DNA of 64,000 nt from Foliimonas ilicis (lineage in GTDB: Bacteria > Pseudomonadota > Alphaproteobacteria > Rhizobiales > Rhizobiaceae): NCBI RefSeq assembly GCF_039939195.1, contig NZ_JBDUUH010000002.1, forward strand, positions 372,001 through 436,000. The letters run 5' to 3'. The position numbers and the translations under genes are program-made. Below the pieces are notes generated by a model. The model saw only the letters and a program-made list of their open reading frames with translations. It ran no database searches and was not told the DNA's origin. Of this stretch, positions 19,489 to 28,408 are shown piece after piece. The first letter of the stretch is position 1. The number at the start of each line of letters is the position of its first letter.

Positions 19489-20739
19489 ATGTCCTCCATC
19501 CGCCCGCTCATACCGCTTCTCGTCGCCGCCGGCATATTGCTGGGCGGCAATGGTTTGCAGGGCACGCTGGTTGCGCTGCGCGGCGCATCGGAAGGCTTTG
19601 AGGCATCGACCATCGGCTTCATGGGCACCGCCTATTTCGCAGGCTTTCTGCTCGGTTGCATCTTCATCACGCGCATCATGAAATCGGTCGGCCATGTGCG
19701 CTCCTTCTCTGCGCTCGCCGCGCTCGCATCCGCCGGAACGCTGATGCTCGTGCTGGTCATCGACCCGCTGATGTGGTCGGTGATCCGCTTCACGACCGGC
19801 TTCTGCTTCGCCGGCCTGTTCACCATCATGGAAAGCTGGCTCAATTCCGGCGTCAGCAATAAGGACCGCGCGCGCGTTCTGGCCCTTTATCGCATCGTCG
19901 ATATCGGCTCTGTCACCGGCGCGCAGTTCCTGATTCCCGTTTTCGGCGCTGGCGGCTTCACGATCTTCGCCATCATGTCGATGATGATTACCGTTTCGCT
20001 GGTGCCGGTATCGCTCGGCGACCGCACCAATCCGACGCCGCCCGAAGACGTGAAGCTCGATCTTGGCCGGGTCTGGCGCATTTCGCCGCTTGGCTGCATC
20101 GGCTGCGTCGCCGTCGGCGTCACCAACAGCGCCTTCCGCACGCTCTCGCCCGTTTATGCGGAGCAGATCGGCATGTCGGTCACCGATGTCGTGACCTTCG
20201 TCAGCGTCGGCATCATCGGCGGCGCGATCATCCAATATCCGCTCGGCTATCTGTCTGATCGTTGGGACCGCCGCAAGGTGCTCTTGGTTACGACCTTCGG
20301 CGCACTGCTCGCCGCACTGGCGCTGGTGTTTCTGGCAGGCACCGGAAATCTGGCTAATTTCGTACTGATCTTCATTTTCGGCTCATTCGCCATGCCGCTA
20401 TTTTCGCTGTCGGCCGCCCATGCCAATGACCGCGCCGACAAGGGCGAATTCGTTCTGGTGAATGCCGCGCTGATGCTTTTCTACTCCTTCGGCGCAATCG
20501 GCGGGCCGGTCATCGCCTCCTATTTCATGCAAATATTCGGCCCGTCCGCCCTGTTCAGCTTCACCGCCGCGATCTATCTTATATTCGTCCTGATCACGCT
20601 TTATCGCATGCGCACAACGGCTTCCGTGCCGGCAAACAGACGCGGACGCTTCATCGCACTTCTGCGGACATCGACGATTTTCGCCAGGCTGGCGGGCGGC
20701 AAAGGCACCAAGAACGACAGAAACACCAATGGACACTGA
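19489..20739 (+). CDS. MFS transporter (YcaD-like)
   Basis: This 416-aa protein has twelve predicted membrane helices, with the MFS loop motif between helices 8 and 9 (YLSDRWDRRKVLL) and a polar basic tail. It resembles the YcaD group of uncharacterised major facilitators. It is divergent from aspS, and rnd follows 75 bp downstream. The substrate is unknown. Confidence 0.87.
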   Translation: MSSIRPLIPLLVAAGILLGGNGLQGTLVALRGASEGFEASTIGFMGTAYFAGFLLGCIFITRIMKSVGHVRSFSALAALASAGTLMLVLVIDPLMWSVIRFTTGFCFAGLFTIMESWLNSGVSNKDRARVLALYRIVDIGSVTGAQFLIPVFGAGGFTIFAIMSMMITVSLVPVSLGDRTNPTPPEDVKLDLGRVWRISPLGCIGCVAVGVTNSAFRTLSPVYAEQIGMSVTDVVTFVSVGIIGGAIIQYPLGYLSDRWDRRKVLLVTTFGALLAALALVFLAGTGNLANFVLIFIFGSFAMPLFSLSAAHANDRADKGEFVLVNAALMLFYSFGAIGGPVIASYFMQIFGPSALFSFTAAIYLIFVLITLYRMRTTASVPANRRGRFIALLRTSTIFARLAGGKGTKNDRNTNGH

Positions 20740-20814
20740 CAGGCACCGCGCTTGACGGATGCCCTTGCTGCTGAAAGGAAAGGTGGAATGTTTCATTTCG
20801 CCATCAGAGATTAA

Positions 20815-21966
20815 ATGCACGTCATCACCAAACAGGAAGAGCTCGAAACGGTCATCGCGGCTCTGGCTAAATCCGAATTCGTAACCGTCGATACCGAATT
20901 CATTCGCGAAACGACCTTCTGGCCGGAACTGTGCCTGATCCAGATGGCAGCGCCGGGCGTTACCGCGCTCATCGACCCATTGGCTCCGGGGATAAATCTT
21001 GCCCCCGTTTTCACGCTGATGGCCGACGAAAAGATCGTGAAGGTTTTTCACGCTGCCCGTCAGGACATCGAAATCATCTTCCATCTGGGCGGGCTTATTC
21101 CCCATCCGGTGTTCGATACGCAGGTTGCGGCAATGGTCTGCGGCTTCGGCGACAGTGTTTCCTACGATCAGCTAGTTCAGAAGATCACTGGACAGCAGCT
21201 CGACAAGACATCGCGCTTCACCGATTGGCGCCATCGTCCGCTTTCAGACAAGCAGCTTGAATATGCGCTGGCAGACGTCACGCATCTGATCGACGTCTAT
21301 GAGCGTCTCAAAGGCCAGCTCGAACGCGACAACCGCGCGCATTGGCTGAACGAGGAAATGGAAATCCTCACATCGCGCGACACTTACGATCCGCATCCCG
21401 AAGACGCATGGAAGCGCCTGAAGATGCGGCTGCGCAAGCCGCAGGAGCTTGCCGTCGTGCAGGCGCTGGCGGCATGGCGCGAACGCGAGGCACGCGAGCG
21501 CAACGTTCCGCGCGGCCGGGTTTTGAAGGACGACGCGATCTATGAAGTCGCCCAGCAACAGCCGCGCGATGCGACCGCCCTTGCCCGCCTGCGCACCGTT
21601 CCCAAGGGCTGGGAGCGCTCGTCTACGGCAACAGATCTTCTGGTCGTGGTCAATGCCGCGCTTTCGATTCCCAAAGAACAGATGCCGCGCCTGCCAAGGC
21701 AGCAGCAATCGCCTGAAGGATCGAATGCCGCAACTGAAATCCTGAAAGTCCTTCTGCGTTTGATAGCGGAGCAGGAAGGCGTTGCCGCAAAGGTTCTGGC
21801 GTCCAGCGACGACATCGATCGCATTGCGGCCGAAGGCGAAAAGGCCGACGTGCCTGCCCTCAATGGCTGGCGCGCGGAGGTGTTTGGGCAGCAGGCGCTA
21901 AGGCTTGTGCGCGGAGAGATCGCGATAAAATTCGAGGATCGCAAGATTGTGGTTTTTGAGGTCTGA
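20815..21966 (+). CDS. rnd: Ribonuclease D
   Basis: This 383-aa 3'-5' exoribonuclease trims tRNA and small-RNA precursors. The DEDDy catalytic residues are visible: Asp/Glu in VTVDTEFIRET, Asp in HAARQDIEIIF and the YALADVTHL block. An HRDC domain covers about residues 205-285 (LAVVQALAAWREREARER). The length fits RNase D. The gene is monocistronic or follows the MFS gene. Confidence 0.94.
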   Translation: MHVITKQEELETVIAALAKSEFVTVDTEFIRETTFWPELCLIQMAAPGVTALIDPLAPGINLAPVFTLMADEKIVKVFHAARQDIEIIFHLGGLIPHPVFDTQVAAMVCGFGDSVSYDQLVQKITGQQLDKTSRFTDWRHRPLSDKQLEYALADVTHLIDVYERLKGQLERDNRAHWLNEEMEILTSRDTYDPHPEDAWKRLKMRLRKPQELAVVQALAAWREREARERNVPRGRVLKDDAIYEVAQQQPRDATALARLRTVPKGWERSSTATDLLVVVNAALSIPKEQMPRLPRQQQSPEGSNAATEILKVLLRLIAEQEGVAAKVLASSDDIDRIAAEGEKADVPALNGWRAEVFGQQALRLVRGEIAIKFEDRKIVVFEV

Positions 21967-22466
21967 GGGGTAGCGCCTAGCTTCCCTTATGCTGAGCCTG
22001 TCGAAGCACGCACAATCAAACCATTGCGTGTGAATAAAAACTCCAATTTCATGTTTTTTATTCACCCCCTTCATCCCGCACCTATCATCTCCCCCACTGT
22101 CTGAGCGGGAAGCCGGTGCGCACCGGGTATCGGTTCAGGCAGCGGTGACCTCCCGCCAACAGCTACGGTAGCTGCTGGACCCGAGGGCATCCGACAGGTC
22201 GGCGCGTCGAAGATGCGTTCATCGCAGGAAGTGACAAACCCTGCCGGTGAAACTTCTGAAAGCGTGCGGAAAAACCGCGATGTTTTCCTGCACTATTGAA
22301 TGCAGGAGACATTGTGCCCGACCAACCGGGTAGCAGACACCGGCGGGGTGCGGACGTCGCGCCACATATATCACTTACTAGGAAGGCACGGCCAAGCGCC
22401 CCGCTTCCCGGTTCTTTGACAATAGCCAGACGCGGAAAGCGGGCGTGGCGATGATGAAGTTTGGTC
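21967..22466. other. 500-bp gene-free region with many hairpins
   Basis: This lies between the convergent 3' ends of rnd and the MAPEG gene and holds no convincing ORF. At 22030-22065 there is an 11-bp AT-rich hairpin (GTGAATAAAAA/TTTTTATTCAC). From about 22100 to 22330 there are several GC-rich perfect stems: CCGGTG/CACCGG, CAGCTA/TAGCTG, GCGG/CCGC and TCCTGCA/TGCAGGA. Such density suggests a structured RNA on one strand, but it matches none of tmRNA, RNase P, SRP or cobalamin-riboswitch signatures that I could test by eye. A short segment near 21990-22014 (GCTGAGCCTGTCGAAGCACG) resembles a widely scattered repeat. Confidence 0.4.
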
Positions 22467-22886
22467 TCAAACCATCCCAAGAAGATGCAGCGCGAACCAA
22501 ACCCACAAAAGCCCAAGCGACAGGAAACCAACCACAAACAACGGGCGGCGATAGCGCAACCGGTTGATCGTCACATGCACGAAGGCATGCGCGTAGCGCG
22601 AAATCACGAAAATCCATGCCAACAGCACCGTGACGTATGAAACGCCATTGGTGACGAACAGGCTGATGCAGACGACGTAAAGCAGCACCGGCAGTTCGAA
22701 CTGGTTGACGAGATTGTTGTAGGTCGTCGTGCTTTCGGCCGGTTCGGATTTGCGCTCGCGGAACTCTCCAGCCTTAAAGGTTCCAGATCTGAAAGCCGCG
22801 AAACGGCGCTTGGAAAGCAGGAAATAAACGAGAAAGACCAGAAGAACCTGTGCCACCACAGGCCAGAAAATTGCGATTGGATTCAT
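22467..22886 (-). CDS. MAPEG-family membrane protein
   Basis: This 139-aa protein has four membrane helices and the MAPEG signature around NNLVNQFELPVLLYVVC and ISRYAHAFVHVTINRLRYR. The family includes eukaryotic glutathione transferases and leukotriene synthases; bacterial members are mostly uncharacterised. It lies 16 bp after the end of the next upstream gene on the same strand, so the two are probably cotranscribed. Confidence 0.88.
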   Translation of the reverse strand: MNPIAIFWPVVAQVLLVFLVYFLLSKRRFAAFRSGTFKAGEFRERKSEPAESTTTYNNLVNQFELPVLLYVVCISLFVTNGVSYVTVLLAWIFVISRYAHAFVHVTINRLRYRRPLFVVGFLSLGLLWVWFALHLLGMV

Positions 22887-22902
22887 ATTCTATTCCCTGC
22901 CC

Positions 22903-23439
22903 CTATTTGGCGTATTTTCTACTCGCGAGCAGAAATGCCACGATTACCGTCAGCGGGACAGCATAAAGCGCAAATTTGGTGACGATCAGCCCCGACGCGA
23001 CCGTCCACGATTCCGGCGTCGCGCTAAGCGGATTGGAGAGTATGCGCGTGACGGCGAAATTCTGGGCGTAGTCAGCCAGAACGCCGGGTGCGGCCAATGC
23101 CAAACCGAAACCGTCACGAATGCGCGACGGCAGCTTCTGGAAGCGGGGGAAATTCATGCCCAGCCGGATGATCAGGCTGGCCAGCGCCAGGCCGAACAGA
23201 GCGGGAAACAGGAGATCGAAGGTGAGATAGTGCCATACGATCACCGTTTCGCTGCCGCGCGGGCCGAGCGCCGTCGTCCATTCAAAGCCGTCATCGGGCG
23301 TAAAGCCCAGCGGGCGCATGTCGACCGACATTATGCCGCCGCTCAAGCTTCGGAAATAGACAAGCTCGAGCAGCGTCATCGCGCAGAACAGAATGCCTGC
23401 GCATGTGCACAGCGCTTCGGTATGGCGAAGCACGCGCAT
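22903..23439 (-). CDS. Uncharacterised membrane protein
   Basis: This 178-aa protein has four predicted membrane helices (about residues 10-28, 65-88, 110-130, 150-172). The first soluble loop carries MRPLGFTPDD. I recognise no family with certainty. It lies 9 bp downstream of guaB and 16 bp upstream of the MAPEG gene, giving a likely guaB-orf-MAPEG transcript. Confidence 0.65.
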   Translation of the reverse strand: MRVLRHTEALCTCAGILFCAMTLLELVYFRSLSGGIMSVDMRPLGFTPDDGFEWTTALGPRGSETVIVWHYLTFDLLFPALFGLALASLIIRLGMNFPRFQKLPSRIRDGFGLALAAPGVLADYAQNFAVTRILSNPLSATPESWTVASGLIVTKFALYAVPLTVIVAFLLASRKYAK

Positions 23440-23448
23440 GGCGGGCTA

Positions 23449-24951
23449 TCAGGCTCCGCCGGGATAGTTGGGGCTTTCGCGGGTGATCGTCACGTCATGG
23501 GCGTGGCTTTCGCGAAGACCGGCATTGGAGATACGCACGAAGGTTGCGCGTTCGCGGAACTCTTCGAGGTTCTTGCCGCCGACATAACCCATCGAAGCCT
23601 TCAGGCCGCCTGCAAGCTGGTGCAGAACGCCGGAGACCGGCCCCTTGTAGGGCACCTGGCCTTCGATGCCTTCCGGCACGAGCTTCAGCGTGTCGCGAAC
23701 TTCCGCCTGGAAATAACGGTCCGCCGAACCGCGCGCCATGGCGCCGACCGAGCCCATGCCGCGATAGGCTTTGAACGAGCGGCCCTGATGCAGATAGACT
23801 TCGCCGGGGCTTTCGTCCGTGCCTGCAAGAAGCGAGCCGATCATCGCGGCATTGGCGCCAGCGGCCAGCGCCTTGGCAAGATCGCCCGAATATTTGATGC
23901 CGCCATCGGCGATCACCGAGATGCCCGATTTGTGCGCGGTTTCGACTGCCGACATGATGGCCGAAAGCTGCGGAACGCCGACGCCAGCAACGATGCGCGT
24001 CGTGCAGATCGAGCCCGGCCCGATGCCGACCTTCACTGCATCCGCACCGGCATCGATAAGCGCCTGCGTACCTGCCGCCGTCGCGACATTGCCCGCCATG
24101 ATGCGCACCGAATTCGAAAGCTTCTTGGCGCGGGTGACCGCGTCCAGAACGCGCTGCGAATGGCCGTGCGCGGTGTCGATGACGAGCAGATCGACACCTG
24201 CATCGATCAGCCGCTCAGCACGCTCGAAACCATCGGCACCGACGCTGGTTGCTGCAGCGGCGCGCAAACGGCCCTGGCTGTCCTTGGTCGCATGCGGGTT
24301 GAGCTGCGACTTCTCGATGTCCTTGACGGTGATCAGGCCGACGCAATTGCCGGACGGATCAACCACAAGCAGCTTTTCGATGCGACGCTGGTGCAGCAGG
24401 CGCTTGGCTTCTTCCTGATCGACGTTTTCCTTCACCGTGACCAGATTTTCATGCGTCATCAACTCGCTGACGCGCTGTGCGGGATCGGAAGCAAAGCGCA
24501 CGTCGCGGTTGGTCAGGATACCGATGAGACGGCCCGTCTTCTGGCCGCCCTTGCCGCCGTTTTCGACGACGGGAATGCCGGAAATGCCATGCGTGCGCAT
24601 TAGCGACTGCGCATCCGCAAGCGTCGCGTCCGGCCCGATCGTGACCGGGTTGATGACCATGCCGGATTCGAATTTCTTGACCTGACGGACCTGCTCGGCC
24701 TGTTCGGCGGGGGTGAAATTGCGGTGGATAACGCCAATGCCGCCTGCCTGCGCCATGGCAATCGCCAGACGCGCTTCGGTCACTGTGTCCATGGCGGCCG
24801 AGATGATCGGCACGTTCAATTCGATGTCGCCCGCGATCAGCGTATGGATGTCGGTCTCGCCGGGCATGACTTCGGAATGGCCGGGCTGCAGCAGCACGTC
24901 ATCAAAAGTAAGAGCCAAAGCTCCGGTCGCGGTTTCTATGATCTTTGACAT
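23449..24951 (-). CDS. guaB: Inosine-5'-monophosphate dehydrogenase
   Basis: This 500-aa enzyme oxidises IMP to XMP, the committed step of GMP synthesis. The TIM-barrel catalytic domain has the active-site Cys loop GPGSICTTRIV and the mobile flap region GMGSVGAM. The pair of CBS domains (about residues 95-215) inserted in the barrel is present. ATG 24951 has AGGGG upstream; a longer frame to 25059 adds 36 residues not seen in the family. Confidence 0.96.
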   Translation of the reverse strand: MSKIIETATGALALTFDDVLLQPGHSEVMPGETDIHTLIAGDIELNVPIISAAMDTVTEARLAIAMAQAGGIGVIHRNFTPAEQAEQVRQVKKFESGMVINPVTIGPDATLADAQSLMRTHGISGIPVVENGGKGGQKTGRLIGILTNRDVRFASDPAQRVSELMTHENLVTVKENVDQEEAKRLLHQRRIEKLLVVDPSGNCVGLITVKDIEKSQLNPHATKDSQGRLRAAAATSVGADGFERAERLIDAGVDLLVIDTAHGHSQRVLDAVTRAKKLSNSVRIMAGNVATAAGTQALIDAGADAVKVGIGPGSICTTRIVAGVGVPQLSAIMSAVETAHKSGISVIADGGIKYSGDLAKALAAGANAAMIGSLLAGTDESPGEVYLHQGRSFKAYRGMGSVGAMARGSADRYFQAEVRDTLKLVPEGIEGQVPYKGPVSGVLHQLAGGLKASMGYVGGKNLEEFRERATFVRISNAGLRESHAHDVTITRESPNYPGGA

Positions 24952-25144
24952 GTGCCAAGCCCCTGGATGCATAAATAAGACGCTTGGCCGAAAGGCTGCG
25001 CCGACTCGTATCTTCCCTTTCAGGATTGGCACCGGCTGGTACCACGTCTTTTCGATCATGAAAAGGCGCAGAATCAGCCGTTTTTTTGGTCACGCCCGCG
25101 AGGTGCAGACATTGCCATTCAGAGACGAGCCGGAATCGCGGTGT

Positions 25145-26125
25145 CTAGAGGTCCAGTTGGTAGGTCTCCGGCACATAGCGGAAACCGGTGTCGATCGTCT
25201 CGATATAGCCGACCGACGGGAACGGCATATGATAGCCGATGAACGGAATTTTCTCCGAGGCGATCATGCCGAACACTTCCCTGCGGGTCGCGGCGGCCTG
25301 CTCCTTGTCCATGTCGAAACGAACATGCCAATCCGGCTTCTGCAGCGAAGCGACATAGTGGTTTGCCGTGTCCGCGGTCAGGACAAGCTTGCGGCCTTCC
25401 GATTCGAGCGTGAAGACCAAATGGCCGGGCGTATGCCCATAAGCGGCTTTGGCCGTAATACCCGGAACGACTTCCGTGCCGTCTTCGATGAAGGTCGCCT
25501 TTTCGGCCAGCGGCACGATGTTGGCTGCAACTGCCTTGGCATTGCCTTCCGTCGGGCCGCTCGCGCGTTCGGGTGCCGTCCAGAAATCATATTCCAGCTT
25601 GCCGAAGATCGGTTTTGCGTTCGCGAAAGCCGGAGAACCGTCCTCCAGAAGGCCGCTGATGTGGTCGCCATGCATATGCGTGATGACGACTGCGGTGACG
25701 TCTTCCGGTTTGTAGCCGGATTCTTCCAGGCGCGAACGCAATTGGCCGAGGCCGTTTTCACGCCCGGCTGCGCCAAAACCCGTATCGAAAAGAATGAGGT
25801 CCGAACCCGTATTGATGAGAACCGGCGAGAAACCGTTCACGAACCGGTCGGCAGGCAGGAAATTCGCCGCCATAAGCTCGGCAACCGCTTCTGCCGGCTG
25901 ATCCTCACCAAAGGTCGGATGTGGACCATCGCCCGGGCGAAGTCCGTCCAGTATCGTCGTTACTTCGAACCCGCCAAGCTTGAAGCGGTTGAAGCCGGGA
26001 TTGCCGACTTTTGTCATCGGAACCTCTGCATGGGCGGCGCGCACCATGATTTGCGGCATTGCCAGCGCAGTCGTTCCGGCGGCACCTAGCTTGAAGAGCG
26101 TGCGGCGATCCATTGGTAATTCCAT
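25145..26125 (-). CDS. Tat-exported MBL-fold metallo-hydrolase
   Basis: This protein of about 326 aa begins with a twin-arginine signal (MDRRTLFKLGAAGTTALA) and cleavage near AHA-EVP. A metallo-beta-lactamase fold follows, with the metal motif THMHGDHISG, a further His in GHTPGHLVF and Asp in LTADTANH. It is therefore a periplasmic di-metal hydrolase of unknown substrate. GGGAGA precedes two adjacent ATGs (26128, 26125); either may be used. It is divergent from a DHA2-type exporter, so the two could share regulation. Confidence 0.85.
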   Translation of the reverse strand: MELPMDRRTLFKLGAAGTTALAMPQIMVRAAHAEVPMTKVGNPGFNRFKLGGFEVTTILDGLRPGDGPHPTFGEDQPAEAVAELMAANFLPADRFVNGFSPVLINTGSDLILFDTGFGAAGRENGLGQLRSRLEESGYKPEDVTAVVITHMHGDHISGLLEDGSPAFANAKPIFGKLEYDFWTAPERASGPTEGNAKAVAANIVPLAEKATFIEDGTEVVPGITAKAAYGHTPGHLVFTLESEGRKLVLTADTANHYVASLQKPDWHVRFDMDKEQAAATRREVFGMIASEKIPFIGYHMPFPSVGYIETIDTGFRYVPETYQLDL

Positions 26126-26290
26126 CATTCGTCTCCCTGTGTTTGAGGAGAACATACAAGTGCGGCGACCAGTTCCCACACTTCACCCCTTCAAACATTC
26201 GTGAGAAGCCCTCGCAAATCCGGCGAAATGCCAAATCTATCGACAAGAAACGGGATTTGAGCCAAAAGTGGCTACCCCGAAGGTAACATC

Positions 26291-27706
26291 TTGAACCGCA
26301 TCGTTCCCCTCATTCTTGCTGTCGCCCTGTTCATGGAAAACATGGACTCGACGGTGATCGCCACTTCGCTGCCAGCAATCGCGCTCGATATCGGCACAAG
26401 CCCGGTCGCGCTGAAACTGGCTTTGACGGCCTATCTCGTCTCGCTCGCCATCTTCATCCCGGTAAGCGGCTGGATGGCCGACAAATTCGGTGCGAAGAAC
26501 GTGTTCCGTATCGCAATCGCCGTATTCGTCGTCGGCTCTATAGCCTGCGCTATGGCCAATTCGCTGGGCGTATTTGTGGTCGCACGGTTCTTTCAGGGCA
26601 TGGGCGGCGCGATGATGACGCCTGTGGCAAGGCTGGTTCTGGTGCGTGCCACGCCGCGCCGCGAGCTCGTTTCGGCCATGGCATGGCTGACGATACCCGG
26701 CCTTATCGGACCGCTCGTCGGGCCACCGGTCGGCGGTTTCATCACCACCTTCATGACCTGGCACTGGATCTTTTTGATCAACGTGCCGATCGGCATTGCA
26801 GGCATTCTGCTTGCTACACGCTTTCTGCCCGATGTTCCGGTCGGCGGAAGCGCTCCGCTCGACATGCCCGGATTTCTGCTTTCGGCGATTGCAGCCTCTG
26901 GCGTCGTTTTCGGTCTTTCGGTCGTCAGCCTGCCTGCGTTGCCGCCGATAATCGGCATCGCAACCCTGCTGGTGGGGATCGTCTCCGGGGTCATCTATCT
27001 GGTGCATGCCAGACGCGCGAAATTCCCGATCCTCAAGCTGCAATTGTTCAAGAACCCGGTGTTCCGCGCGTCAGTCGTCGGCGGCGCAGTGTTCCGCATC
27101 GGCAATGGCGCGGTGCCTTTCCTGCTGCCGCTTATGTTCCAGCTCGGTTTCGGCCTCTCGCCCTTTCAATCCGGCATGCTGACATTTGCTTCGGCGGTCG
27201 GCGCGCTGGCGATGAAGTTTCTGGCGCCGTTCACGCTGAGAACAGGCGGGTTCCGCACCGTGCTCATCGCATCGTCGATTCTCGCATCCGTCTTCATCGC
27301 GGCGAACGGGCTGTTCACACCCTATACGTCGCCCGCAATCATCATTGCGGTGCTGCTGGGTGCTGGCTTCCTTCGCTCGCTGTTCTTCACATCGGCCAAT
27401 GCGCTGGTTTTTGCCGACATCGAAGACAAGGATGCCAGTCAGGCAACCGCGATTGCAGCCGTTACCCAGCAGATAAGCATCGCACTTGGCGTCGCGCTTG
27501 CTGGCGGTCTGCTGGAAGGTCATGCCTATGTGACGGGCGAGCCGATCGGCCTTTCGGCCTTCACCACGGCCTTCTTCTCGGTCGCGGTGGTGACGGCGTT
27601 CGCGGCGTTGTCATTTTACCGTCTGCCGGGAGATGCGGGCAGCGAGGTTTCAGGGCATCGGCTGGCCGAGAGCAGCGCCGACGAGCCTTTGCCGCCGACC
27701 CGCTAG
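26291..27706 (+). CDS. DHA2-type MFS multidrug transporter
   Basis: This 471-aa protein has about fourteen membrane helices. The first contains MENMDSTVIATSLP, the motif of the DHA2/EmrB group, and the A-motif reads GWMADKFGAKNVFR. Motif C (PGLIGPLVGPPVGGFI) marks an antiporter. The start is a TTG at 26291 after GAAGGTAAC; the next ATG would remove part of helix 1. The drug or metabolite exported is unknown. Confidence 0.88.
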   Translation: MNRIVPLILAVALFMENMDSTVIATSLPAIALDIGTSPVALKLALTAYLVSLAIFIPVSGWMADKFGAKNVFRIAIAVFVVGSIACAMANSLGVFVVARFFQGMGGAMMTPVARLVLVRATPRRELVSAMAWLTIPGLIGPLVGPPVGGFITTFMTWHWIFLINVPIGIAGILLATRFLPDVPVGGSAPLDMPGFLLSAIAASGVVFGLSVVSLPALPPIIGIATLLVGIVSGVIYLVHARRAKFPILKLQLFKNPVFRASVVGGAVFRIGNGAVPFLLPLMFQLGFGLSPFQSGMLTFASAVGALAMKFLAPFTLRTGGFRTVLIASSILASVFIAANGLFTPYTSPAIIIAVLLGAGFLRSLFFTSANALVFADIEDKDASQATAIAAVTQQISIALGVALAGGLLEGHAYVTGEPIGLSAFTTAFFSVAVVTAFAALSFYRLPGDAGSEVSGHRLAESSADEPLPPTR

Positions 27707-28408
27707 TTAAGCGGGGCGGCCTTTGAACTCTTTCGCCAGCAGATAAAGCTCGACCGATTCATCGCGCGATGCCGGCGGCTTTACGTGATGCACGGATTTG
27801 AAGCTCTTTTTCAGGGCATCGAGAAGCGAGGCTTCCGTGCCGCCTTGAAACGTCTTGACCAGAAAATGCCCACCCGGCTTTAGAACCGACATGGCGAAAT
27901 CCGCAGCCACTTCGCAAAGATGCATGGTGCGCAGATGGTCGGTGCGGCGATGCCCGGTCGTGGGGGCCGCCATATCGGAAAGCACGATGTCGGGCGCACC
28001 GCCCAGTGCGGCCATCAGTTTTTCAGGCGCGTCATCGTCCAGAAAATCCAGAAGCAGGATTTCGGCGCCGGGCACCGGGTCCATTTCAAGATAGTCGATG
28101 CCGACGACGGCAGGCTTTTCAGCAGACGAGCCGGTTCGCTCCGCCGCGATCTGGCACCAGCCGCCGGGGGCCGCACCCAGATCGATGATCTTCATGCCCG
28201 GCTTCAAAAGCTTGTAGCGATCGTCGATCTCGGACAACTTGTAAGCCGCGCGCGAGCGATAGCCCTCTGCCTTGGAGCGCTGAACGTAAGGATCGTTCAT
28301 GTGACGCTCGAGCCAGCGGCGCGAGGATTCCTTCAAGCCGCTTTTCTTCTTGATGCGCGTTCTGAGAACACGCGATGAAGCGCCGCCTGTTTTTGTGGGT
28401 TTCTTCAT
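27707..28408 (-). CDS. rlmE: 23S rRNA 2'-O-ribose U2552 methyltransferase
   Basis: This 233-aa FtsJ/RrmJ enzyme methylates U2552 in the A-loop of 23S rRNA. It has the SAM site IIDLGAAPGGWCQIA and the K-D-K-E tetrad (Lys in YRSRAAYKL, Asp in LSDMAAP, Lys in FLVKTFQGG, Glu in ESVELYLL). The basic N-terminus (KKPTKTGG...RIKKKSG) is longer than in E. coli. Its ATG shares one base with the stop of the ppx gene (TAATG), so translation is coupled. Confidence 0.94.
   Translation of the reverse strand: MKKPTKTGGASSRVLRTRIKKKSGLKESSRRWLERHMNDPYVQRSKAEGYRSRAAYKLSEIDDRYKLLKPGMKIIDLGAAPGGWCQIAAERTGSSAEKPAVVGIDYLEMDPVPGAEILLLDFLDDDAPEKLMAALGGAPDIVLSDMAAPTTGHRRTDHLRTMHLCEVAADFAMSVLKPGGHFLVKTFQGGTEASLLDALKKSFKSVHHVKPPASRDESVELYLLAKEFKGRPA

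Noticed and set aside
21967..22466. tmRNA, RNase P RNA, SRP RNA or cobalamin riboswitch
   Set aside because: None of the conserved strings (such as GAGGAAAGTCC, GGTTCGA with CCA end, GCCACTG) is present on either strand.
23230..24603. 457-codon plus-strand frame over guaB
   Set aside because: It is a mirror of guaB, rich in Arg, His and Ala with no recognisable domain or start signal.
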